Below are positions 14,822 to 20,548 of a DNA stretch of 25,235 bases, one piece after another. The DNA lies in IMG/VR virus record IMGVR_UViG_3300023175_000184, positions 1 to 25,235 of that record, one strand, 5' to 3'. Each line of letters opens with the position of its first letter. Position 1 is the first letter of the stretch. The notes under the pieces were generated by a model. That model was not told the DNA's origin, ran no database searches, and saw nothing but the letters and a program-made list of their open reading frames with translations. The DNA comes from a virus. The position numbers were made by a program, and so were the translations under genes.

Positions 14822-15270
14822 TGCATGAAAATACTTGTTGTATCCGTTATGGATTGTATTTCCGTCGTTCTTTGAATAATCGTTTGATTGCTCATGCCAG
14901 GTCCTTGATACGTCTCTGTGAACTGAAACGCTGCTCCTGGTGTTGTTATTGACCAACTCGGTCTGCTTTGCAGATTTAATCCAGTCCATGTCGAAGTCAC
15001 GCCGTTTGATGAAGTAGATTGATTGGAAGTAGAACTCGGAGAAAGACCACTCGATGGAGTTACATTAGTTCCCGTTACAGTATACTGATAACCAGTACTA
15101 TAATCGATAGAATTAATAGTTTCTGTTACTTTACTCGTCGTTTCTGTGTGACTCGTCATCGAGCCCTGAGTGAAGTTTGGCACAACGGGGACTGCCAGGG
15201 CAGTGGCAGTTGTACTCAGGATTACTCCCACACTCGTCGCAATATACCAAATTGTCCTTCCAGAAGTCAT
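14818..15270 (-). CDS. Secreted Ser/Thr-rich protein, function unknown
   Basis: A 150-aa protein with an N-terminal signal sequence (SGRTIWYIATSVGVILSTTA, then TALA-VP) and a mature part very rich in Ser, Thr, Asn and Gln (TSHTETTSKVTETINSIDY, SPSSTSNQSTSSNG). This looks like an extended beta-rich surface or virion protein. I recall similar proteins in many cyanomyoviruses but know no function. The ATG at 15270 has the best ribosome site in the area: AAGGAG, seven bases upstream. The final codons ATG CAA TAA overlap the apparent start of the next exported protein, so expression of the two is probably coupled. It lies 15 nt after the other Thr/Ala/Gly-rich secreted protein. Confidence 0.8.
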   Translation of the reverse strand: MTSGRTIWYIATSVGVILSTTATALAVPVVPNFTQGSMTSHTETTSKVTETINSIDYSTGYQYTVTGTNVTPSSGLSPSSTSNQSTSSNGVTSTWTGLNLQSRPSWSITTPGAAFQFTETYQGPGMSNQTIIQRTTEIQSITDTTSIFMQ

Positions 15271-15285
15271 AATGATCTCCTTGGA

Positions 15286-15774
15286 TCACTTGATCAGAAG
15301 CTCACTTACGAATTGCCCTGTAGCACTTGTACCAGCTCCACCAGCGGTCAAAGTCATAGCACCAGCAGAGGTAATAGTACCTGCCAGAGTTCCAGCAGTA
15401 CCAGCAGCATTGCTAGTCATAGAACCAAAGTTACCAACATCACCTACACTAGGAGCAGAAGTTGGAACTGCATCTGCTTGAGTATAAGAAGCAGAATAGG
15501 AAAAGGCAGCACCATTGGTAGCCTGAGTGGCAGAAATATTGCCAGGTGCCATAACACCACTGGTGATTGCACCAGTGGAGATGGTGCCAGCAGTCGTGCC
15601 ATCGGTGGTATCTACACCGTTCCCAGATACGCTATATGAAGAACCAATTCTTGTTGCTTGAGTAGCAGCAGAGTTGACAGTTAATTGTACACTGGAGCTC
15701 AATTTATGTGTAAGATCGGCATGTGCGGGTGCCGCCATCAGAATCATACCAAAAAGCAATGCTAGCTTTTTCAT
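15286..15774 (-). CDS. Secreted Ala/Thr/Gly-rich protein
   Basis: A 162-aa protein starting MKKLALLFGMILMAAPAHA, a classic signal peptide with AHA cleavage before DLTHKLSSSVQL. The mature chain is low-complexity Ala, Thr, Gly and Ser with few charged residues (TAGTISTGAITSGVMAPGN; TAGTLAGTITSAGAMTLTAG). That suggests a repetitive beta structure on the envelope or virion. The ATG at 15774 is chosen because it begins the signal peptide; the frame reads further upstream into the tRNA-Leu, where it cannot be coding. A late promoter motif ends 23 nt upstream and there is no Shine-Dalgarno. It leads the run of three exported proteins. Confidence 0.8.
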   Translation of the reverse strand: MKKLALLFGMILMAAPAHADLTHKLSSSVQLTVNSAATQATRIGSSYSVSGNGVDTTDGTTAGTISTGAITSGVMAPGNISATQATNGAAFSYSASYTQADAVPTSAPSVGDVGNFGSMTSNAAGTAGTLAGTITSAGAMTLTAGGAGTSATGQFVSELLIK

Positions 15775-15797
15775 ATCGTAGATAGAACTATCACGGC

Positions 15798-15805
15798 TAT
15801 TTAGC
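15798..15805 (-). promoter_or_regulatory. T4-type late promoter motif GCTAAATA
   Basis: GCTAAATA on the minus strand ends 23 nt before the ATG at 15774, in line with other late genes here. It immediately follows the T-run trailing the tRNA-Leu, so late transcription restarts just past the tRNAs. Confidence 0.55.
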
Positions 15806-15810
15806 AAAAA

Positions 15811-15895
15811 TAGGACGAGAGGGACTTGAACCCTCACGATCGTAGTGATCAACAGATTTTAAGTCTGGTGTGTCTACCAATTCCACCACCGTCCC
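15811..15895 (-). tRNA. tRNA-Leu (UAA)
   Basis: An 85-nt class II tRNA. Acceptor stem GGGACGG pairs with TCGTCCT (G-U at both ends). The D-arm GTGGAATTGGTAGAC is typical of Leu. The anticodon loop CTTAAAA gives TAA. There is a long variable arm (TGATCACTACGATCG), and the T-arm is GAGGG-TTCAAGT-CCCTC. CCA is not encoded. A T5 run directly follows. Confidence 0.95.
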
Positions 15896-15898
15896 ATA

Positions 15899-15972
15899 TC
15901 GGAGTGACAGGATTCGAACCTGCGACCCCCCGCTCCCAAAGCGGATGCGCTACCAAACTGCGCTACACTCCG
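15899..15972 (-). tRNA. tRNA-Pro (UGG)
   Basis: A 74-nt cloverleaf. Acceptor CGGAGTG pairs with CACTCCG, the D-arm is GCGC-AGTTTGGTA-GCGC, anticodon stem TCCGC/GCGGG encloses TTTGGGA (anticodon TGG), and the T-arm is GCAGG-TTCGAAT-CCTGT. CCA is not encoded. It lies only 3 nt from tRNA-Leu, so both are probably processed from one transcript. Its 5' end overlaps the stop codon region of the small gene at 15963-16139. Confidence 0.95.
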
Positions 15973-16139
15973 TAATCTAAGTATTCCTCATAAGGAACAA
16001 GGCACATTGTTTTGTTGTTGTGCTCAAACATAAAAGTAATGTTTTCACGATGGCAAAGATCAACGATAAACTCAAAATGTTCTTCGAGTTCTTTACTCGT
16101 GATATTGATAGGTGGGTGGGTGGAAGTGACAGTATTCAT
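15963..16139 (-). CDS. 58-aa hypothetical protein overlapping tRNA-Pro
   Basis: Starts at the ATG at 16139, inside the preceding 52-aa gene in another frame (overlap 47 nt). It ends with a TAG that lies within the tRNA-Pro acceptor and D-arm region. The protein (MNTVTSTHPPINITSKELEE, then HFEFIVDLCHRENITFMFEH, ending CLVPYEEYLDYGV) has a plausible alpha/beta pattern; the IVDLCHRENITFMFE and CLVPYEEY blocks resemble small cyanophage proteins I recall. No function is known. The coding frame has normal residue composition, which supports it being real. Confidence 0.65.
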   Translation of the reverse strand: MNTVTSTHPPINITSKELEEHFEFIVDLCHRENITFMFEHNNKTMCLVPYEEYLDYGV

Positions 16140-16251
16140 TGAACGTAATTTTCATTTCTTTCCAAGATAATCCACAATGCTCTGCTGCTTTTGGAACATT
16201 CCACTTAGCAGTGAAGAGTTTCTCCATTGCTTCTCTAGTCTTTGGTCTCAT
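16093..16251 (-). CDS. 52-aa conserved small phage protein
   Basis: Starts at the ATG at 16251, sharing ATGA with the stop of the 65-aa gene before it. The protein, MRPKTREAMEKLFTAKWNVP followed by KAAEHCGLSWKEMKITFNEY and CHFHPPTYQYHE, has a helix-turn-helix-like pattern (WNVPKAAEHCGLSWKEMK) resembling the recognition helices of small DNA-binding proteins. I recall very similar tiny proteins in cyanophages, so it is probably a real gene. DNA binding or host takeover is only a guess. It is expressed from the extended -10 promoter at 16469, together with its neighbours. Confidence 0.75.
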   Translation of the reverse strand: MRPKTREAMEKLFTAKWNVPKAAEHCGLSWKEMKITFNEYCHFHPPTYQYHE

Positions 16252-16445
16252 ACAGTAACTGGGTCCAAGTAATAAAGGTTTGCTTCGTCATCTTCCAAAG
16301 CATACTTTACGACAGAGAGAACGTCCATGAATTGTTCGGTCGTTTCACATGTCAAGCTTTGCTCCTCACCAAGGTTGCTGAACATTTTGAAAGACTTGGA
16401 GCATACGTCAACTAAGACGCTTTCAACATACTCTTCGGTATCCAT
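16248..16445 (-). CDS. 65-aa acidic hypothetical protein
   Basis: Starts at the ATG at 16445 with GAGG seven bases upstream. It is a 65-aa, strongly acidic protein (MDTEEYVESVLVDVCSKSFK ... YALEDDEANLYYLDPVTV) predicted to be mostly helical, with two Cys. No family is recognised. It is the first gene of a tiny operon leading through the 52-aa and 58-aa genes into the two tRNAs, and is linked to the next gene by an ATGA overlap. Its promoter resembles a host sigma70 site, so it is probably made early although it is surrounded by late genes. Confidence 0.72.
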   Translation of the reverse strand: MDTEEYVESVLVDVCSKSFKMFSNLGEEQSLTCETTEQFMDVLSVVKYALEDDEANLYYLDPVTV

Positions 16446-16468
16446 GCTGTTGCCTCGGTTACCCTGAT

Positions 16469-16477
16469 ATTATAGCA
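16469..16477 (-). promoter_or_regulatory. Extended -10 promoter TGCTATAAT (early)
   Basis: TGCTATAAT on the minus strand is a perfect -10 with the TGn extension, identical to the -10 of the promoter at 1775. The -35 position is poor (TTGGTC at 18 bp). The start point would fall near 16462, about 17 nt before the ATG at 16445. Confidence 0.65.
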
Positions 16478-16481
16478 CAGA

Positions 16482-16979
16482 TCAGTCACCAAGACCAACC
16501 AGGTTTAAGAAAGTATCCAAAAGACCCATACCACCCTTGGTTTTAATATTAGTATCTTGAGCTTTTAATTGAACATCAAATCCTTGCACATTAACAGATC
16601 TGGTCATATCATTACCAAGTTGAATCTTCTGTGCCAATACACTGAAAGTACCAGGTGTTTCAATAAAAATATTCTTTCCTTTAAGTTGTAAGTTTCCTTT
16701 ATCAGCATTAATTGTGATGCTACCTTTGGAAGCATAGATTCTAATGTCAACACCATCGGGTTCATTCTTAGAACCACCAACAATCTCAGTTGTTCCTTCG
16801 TTAGTAATTCTCAGAAGACCATTGGCAGCTAAACTCTGTGTGAAAATACTACCATCTGGAGTCTCACCGATGATCTTAAACATCTCGGGTCCAGACTGAC
16901 CTTCTTGTGGATTGTTTACGTCAATCTTGAAAGACTTTGATCTAGCGTCAACGTCTCTTTTGCTATAATCTTTTGACAT
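16482..16979 (-). CDS. Beta-helical spike candidate (gp5 C-terminal-like)
   Basis: A 165-aa protein. After about 30 residues it becomes a run of short alternating beta strands with turns of about 8 residues (VDIRIYASKG, SITINADKGN, LQLKGKNIFI, ETPGTFSVLA, QKIQLGND), the pattern of the triple-stranded beta-helix at the tip of T4 gp5 and VgrG spikes. This would make it the membrane-puncturing needle beneath the OB-domain protein encoded upstream. A Gly-rich hydrophobic end (GGMGLLDTFLNLVGLGD) follows. Its ATG overlaps the TAA of the 499-aa gene (TAATG), so the two are translated together. The structural role is inferred from pattern and position; direct similarity to gp5 is not obvious. Confidence 0.65.
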   Translation of the reverse strand: MSKDYSKRDVDARSKSFKIDVNNPQEGQSGPEMFKIIGETPDGSIFTQSLAANGLLRITNEGTTEIVGGSKNEPDGVDIRIYASKGSITINADKGNLQLKGKNIFIETPGTFSVLAQKIQLGNDMTRSVNVQGFDVQLKAQDTNIKTKGGMGLLDTFLNLVGLGD

Positions 16980-18478
16980 TATTCGATACAGTCGATGACT
17001 TCTTGAAGTTGTTTCTCTACTACAGGCAGAGAATTGATAAGTGGTTTGATTCTTGCACCACTACCAGTCTTTGTATTTACATTAAGAGCAGGAAGTTCAT
17101 TAACAGGAGTGACTCTATTAATCCTTGCATCTATAATTATACCATCTTCGATGGTGAGATCAAAGCCATCTAAAGTATCATCATCACCAAATCCAGAACC
17201 ACCATTTTCAATGACGGCACCTACAATACCAAGTGGGATGTCTTCATCTACTGGATAATTTATACCACTAGAGATCATGGTAATAGATGTTACCTCACCC
17301 TTCTCATTAATATTTGCCTTAGCAAAGGCACCTCGTCCCAATCCACAACTATCACTGATAGTAACAAACGGTGCCGTCTTATATCCAGAACCTCCACTAA
17401 GAAGATCTACACCAACAACACTACCAACCTTACTAACTACGTCGCTTAGTCCCTCAGTGTTATCAACAATTCCACCAAGAATTGCTTTACCTGCTGCACC
17501 TACACCTCCACCACCAAAGATGGTTATCTTAGGTGCTCCACATGCTAAAGGATTGCCAGTGTAGCAACTACCATTAGCGTTTACAATGCCACTATCATTA
17601 AGAGTTGTTCCATCACCAAAGATATCCCATTGACCAAATTGTCTTTGGAAATCATTGGATAAGTTTGAAGCACCCTTCGCAATACTCAACTTAGCTAAGA
17701 TTTTACCAACATCGGGTGGTTCTTCCTCATCTTCTTCTCCTGTGCAGAATCCACCACCAACAAAGTATCCTTTAACAGTTGGGCAGTTCTTAGACTCATT
17801 GCATTGAAACAAACCACCAATGGCACTGATAGCATCAACGGCACCCAGAAGAAAATCAACAATCTTAAAAGCAGGAGAGATGATTTTATCAAGTGGTCCT
17901 AGAAGTGCCGTTACACCATCAGCAATTTGATCAATGATTGGATTAATAAATGCACCCGTAAATTGTTCTGCAGCACAAGAAGCGAAGTTTTGAATCTCAC
18001 CAACCATATTGGAGAGAAGATCAACGGCAGTATCAAACAAACCACTAATGATTTTATTCATCAGACAAACCATGCCTTTGATGAGTGCCTGAACTGCTGG
18101 TTTTAGAGCAACAATAGATGGCAGTGCCAATCCACCAGTGGATGCTAAAAGTGATGCAACTCCTTGTTGTATTAATTCCTTTAACTTCTCCGTCAGTCTA
18201 TTCATCAAAGATCCGACCAGCAGACCTCCTAACTCCTTCAGAATACCTGCGGCTGCTTGTACTTCATTTCCAATGTTTCCAGCAAAAGCAAGGACTTTCT
18301 TCGCATCTTTCAGAAAGTTCTTAACAGTATTGGTAATCTCACTTACAGGATCAGTTTCACAACCTGCAACTTTTACACAAGTTCCATTGGATTGATTATC
18401 GTCTCTACCAAGGCTGGGGTTTTTACCAGGATCATATTCACCCTCTGGGCATAGATATAGTAAAGATGCTGTTGACAT
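16979..18478 (-). CDS. 499-aa baseplate/virion structural protein
   Basis: A mixed protein. Residues about 40-215 are a series of hydrophobic or amphipathic helices (KVLAFAGNIGNEVQAAAGIL, then further segments) with several Cys. After an acidic linker (GEEDEEEPPDVG) the second half has beta modules of the 'GGSGY...P.V.i...G.G..A.A' type (LLSGGSGYKTAPFVTIS; AVIENGGSGFGDDD), seen repeatedly in marine phage virion proteins. It lies between the OB-domain protein and the spike candidate, so it is probably part of the hub or spike. Cotranslation with the spike (TAATG) supports that. A CATAAATA motif sits only 5 nt before its ATG, which would give an almost leaderless late transcript. No named T4 counterpart is recognised. 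Confidence 0.72.
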   Translation of the reverse strand: MSTASLLYLCPEGEYDPGKNPSLGRDDNQSNGTCVKVAGCETDPVSEITNTVKNFLKDAKKVLAFAGNIGNEVQAAAGILKELGGLLVGSLMNRLTEKLKELIQQGVASLLASTGGLALPSIVALKPAVQALIKGMVCLMNKIISGLFDTAVDLLSNMVGEIQNFASCAAEQFTGAFINPIIDQIADGVTALLGPLDKIISPAFKIVDFLLGAVDAISAIGGLFQCNESKNCPTVKGYFVGGGFCTGEEDEEEPPDVGKILAKLSIAKGASNLSNDFQRQFGQWDIFGDGTTLNDSGIVNANGSCYTGNPLACGAPKITIFGGGGVGAAGKAILGGIVDNTEGLSDVVSKVGSVVGVDLLSGGSGYKTAPFVTISDSCGLGRGAFAKANINEKGEVTSITMISSGINYPVDEDIPLGIVGAVIENGGSGFGDDDTLDGFDLTIEDGIIIDARINRVTPVNELPALNVNTKTGSGARIKPLINSLPVVEKQLQEVIDCIE

Positions 18479-18483
18479 AACGT

Positions 18484-18491
18484 TATTTATG
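18484..18491 (-). promoter_or_regulatory. Late promoter-like motif CATAAATA
   Basis: CATAAATA on the minus strand contains the TAA stop codon of the OB-domain gene and ends 5 nt before the ATG of the 499-aa gene. A T4-type start site would fall at or next to that ATG, so it is either a leaderless promoter or a chance match. Confidence 0.35.
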
Positions 18492-18984
18492 CGGAAGATC
18501 TAGCATTATTTTGTCTATACTGTTGCACAGCACTTTTTTCTCTCTGAGTTTCTGCTATTTGAGACGCTCCACCCTTTCCACCAAAGTTTCCCTTTGTGGG
18601 TTGTGTTGTCACACCACCCTGATCACCACCAGATGCTCTCGTAAGATCTTCTGTCTTAACATAGTCATTGTATTTAATGAGAGATGTTCTAGCTAAGACA
18701 CCAAGAATGACTCCAGTTTGATTTGCAGGAGAGTCAGTATGTAAACCAAATACCATGTCTCCATCACTGAGATTTACAGATCTCATTCTTTCACCATCTC
18801 CAGAACTTGCTGTCAAAGGAAGAACACAATCAAACATTCTCAATTTCTGAGGTTCTTTGATAAGCGAAGGATCATCAATACCAACCCTAAGGACACGGTA
18901 TCTTACACCATGTCCCTCTTGTTTGACGTTTTGATTTTCGTCAACAACTATCTGACCAAAGAAATATGATGGATACTTGTTCAT
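18487..18984 (-). CDS. gp5-type OB-fold baseplate hub protein, no lysozyme
   Basis: A 165-aa protein. Residues about 5-105 line up with the N-terminal OB domain of T4 gp5: YFFGQIVVDEN corresponds to FVGVVEDRMDP, then VRYRVLRVGI, then the VLPLT strand, then GDMVFGLHTDSPANQTGVIL matching the 'G..V.G......NG.vLG' end of the domain. The remaining 60 residues are Gly/Gln/Ser-rich and probably unstructured. In T4 the OB domain is fused to a lysozyme and a beta-helix; both are missing here. The start is the ATG at 18984, which shares a base with the TGA of the 71-aa gene (TGATG). It should sit on the gp27-like hub and start the spike. Confidence 0.75.
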   Translation of the reverse strand: MNKYPSYFFGQIVVDENQNVKQEGHGVRYRVLRVGIDDPSLIKEPQKLRMFDCVLPLTASSGDGERMRSVNLSDGDMVFGLHTDSPANQTGVILGVLARTSLIKYNDYVKTEDLTRASGGDQGGVTTQPTKGNFGGKGGASQIAETQREKSAVQQYRQNNARSSA

Positions 18985-19199
18985 CAATCCTCGTAGATTC
19001 TACACTCTAGAGCTTCTGGATTTTCATCACAATACATCTCAAAAGCACTGGGATCATGATGATCCTCTGGATGTGCCTCATGATATTTCTCCAGATGTTC
19101 TAATTCATCTGCAGTATGACGACGTTGTTGTGGTGAAAGTGTTGGATCTTGAAGGATTTCTTTATCCTTTTCGATATGATCTTCAATAGATTTTTCCAT
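18984..19199 (-). CDS. 71-aa conserved hub-locus protein
   Basis: A small, highly charged, probably all-helical protein: KDKEILQDPTLSPQQRRHTA, then DELEHLEKYHEAHPEDHHDP, ending CDENPEALECRIYED. It has seven His and two Cys near the C-terminus, so metal binding is conceivable. I recall similar short proteins in other cyanomyoviruses. The gene is locked between the gp27-like hub (TAATG) and the gp5-type protein (TGATG), which points to a role in hub assembly, perhaps as a chaperone or minor component. No function is established. Confidence 0.75.
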   Translation of the reverse strand: MEKSIEDHIEKDKEILQDPTLSPQQRRHTADELEHLEKYHEAHPEDHHDPSAFEMYCDENPEALECRIYED

Positions 19200-20548
19200 T
19201 AATTTGCCTCTTTTCTTTTTTGATCTCTTACCAAAAGTACAGAAGAATATGCTCTCTGCATATCAAAAGCATGACAGACAGCGGCTACAATATATAGCCC
19301 AGCATCGTCTGAGTCAATAATACCATCTTCAAATGAACACTCTGTTCCTTCCTCCTTTCTTTTAATATCCAGTTTAACAGAACTACCTGCAATTAGGGAG
19401 GTATTACAGGGAACCGACATACTGATCATTTCACCAAACAGACCAGTATATCTTGCTTTTGCAACTGCCTTTGAATCAAATGGGTTGTTTGCAGACTGAC
19501 AAATGTCCTCTGGGAGTCTATAAAACATACCATAGTTCTCTAACTTAGTAGCACCCCAAGCTTGTTTTCCAAAATCGGCAACATCTGCAACCTTTACAGA
19601 TCCGTTTTCAAAAGTGGTGAAATTGGTTTCAAATGTTATTGGTCCAGTTGCAGCCCAGTCATATGTAATGGGGTCCATCACAATAGGATTCACAGGACGA
19701 GATCCATCACTTCTATTTTGATTCTTTATGATCCAGTTATTTGTCTTTTTAGTAATACTAATCACTGTTCTTGATGCGAGATCAAGATTATCAATACCTG
19801 GATTTATTCCATTATATTGATATTCATATGGTTTTCTTTCAATAGCAGAATTTTTACCACTCATACCTTCTTCTATTAATCTATCAATAGATTTGAAGTG
19901 GTGACCAAATTTTGTTTGGTAGAAGAAAAAACCAGCACTCTTATTATATGCAGACTCGGATGCTATTCTCATAATTGATGGGAAAGTATCATCTTTCTTT
20001 TCATCACCAAAACTGATACTAAGAGTATTAGTAGCTTGATCTATAAATTCAATATCTCTATTGAAGTTTGCTTTGAAAACTGTATTTGCAATTTGTGAAG
20101 CGGGACCTTTTTTCTCACCCTTGATTTTATTTACATTTTCTAAAGTTTCTTTCCAAGAACTCTCTAATTTTAATCTAAAAGCCTCTGCAGTTTTACTGGA
20201 AGATCTATTATCAGGTGCCTCAACATACATCTTGATTTTTTGAAGACCAGCATTCTTATCATCATTATTAGCACTAACAAAATCCTTGACGGTGATTGTG
20301 ACAACCTCACCACCAGCAATGTATAGTTGTTCCAGCAATTTAATGTTGGAGTATTGATTCAAAATTGCCATAGTGGCAGTTGTATTTGGTGATAAAACAG
20401 TTTCGTAATAATAAAACTCAGCAACAAAAGGTGTCAGATCAAAGTCTGCCACATCTCCAACTATCTCGGACTTTGAACCATTCTGAAGCTTATATCTTGG
20501 TGTAATTGTAATCTTTTCGATTTTACTGCTAGTTACTGGATTGTCCAT
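19199..20548 (-). CDS. gp27-like baseplate hub protein
   Basis: At 449 aa it is slightly longer than T4 gp27 (391). The pattern along the chain fits the gp27/gpD hub fold. An N-terminal beta domain reads LTPFVAEFYYYETVLSPNTT..., comparable to the gp27 segment on tube-like strands, followed by GGEVVTITVKDF. There is an insertion of about 40 residues with GEKKGPASQ. A region FPSIMRIASESAYNKSAGFF corresponds to the gp27 helix preceding FVFVWQD. A C-terminal beta-barrel follows, containing 'LIAGSSVKLDIKRKE' and 'GLYIVAAVCHAFDMQRAYSS', very like the barrel ending of hub proteins. A gp5-type gene follows shortly after, as expected. It would form the trimeric adaptor between tube and spike. Confidence 0.72.
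   Translation of the reverse strand: MDNPVTSSKIEKITITPRYKLQNGSKSEIVGDVADFDLTPFVAEFYYYETVLSPNTTATMAILNQYSNIKLLEQLYIAGGEVVTITVKDFVSANNDDKNAGLQKIKMYVEAPDNRSSSKTAEAFRLKLESSWKETLENVNKIKGEKKGPASQIANTVFKANFNRDIEFIDQATNTLSISFGDEKKDDTFPSIMRIASESAYNKSAGFFFYQTKFGHHFKSIDRLIEEGMSGKNSAIERKPYEYQYNGINPGIDNLDLASRTVISITKKTNNWIIKNQNRSDGSRPVNPIVMDPITYDWAATGPITFETNFTTFENGSVKVADVADFGKQAWGATKLENYGMFYRLPEDICQSANNPFDSKAVAKARYTGLFGEMISMSVPCNTSLIAGSSVKLDIKRKEEGTECSFEDGIIDSDDAGLYIVAAVCHAFDMQRAYSSVLLVRDQKRKEAN

Noticed and set aside
14822-14989. ATG at 14989 as start of the 248-aa secreted protein
   Set aside because: It would put 56 polar residues before the signal peptide and overlap the preceding gene by 172 nt; the composition there is that of an out-of-frame read.
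15019-15639. Plus-strand 206-aa frame rich in Ser/Thr/Arg
   Set aside because: It is antisense to two genes with clear signal peptides and a strong ribosome site, and its composition is that of a reverse-complement shadow.
15775-15852. Upstream extension of the Ala/Thr/Gly-rich secreted protein
   Set aside because: The extra codons run into tRNA-Leu, and the signal peptide starts at the ATG at 15774.
16961-16979. Plus-strand TGCTATAAT and a nearby TTGACA
   Set aside because: They are in the wrong order for one promoter and lie within the start of the spike-candidate gene, with no plus-strand gene downstream.
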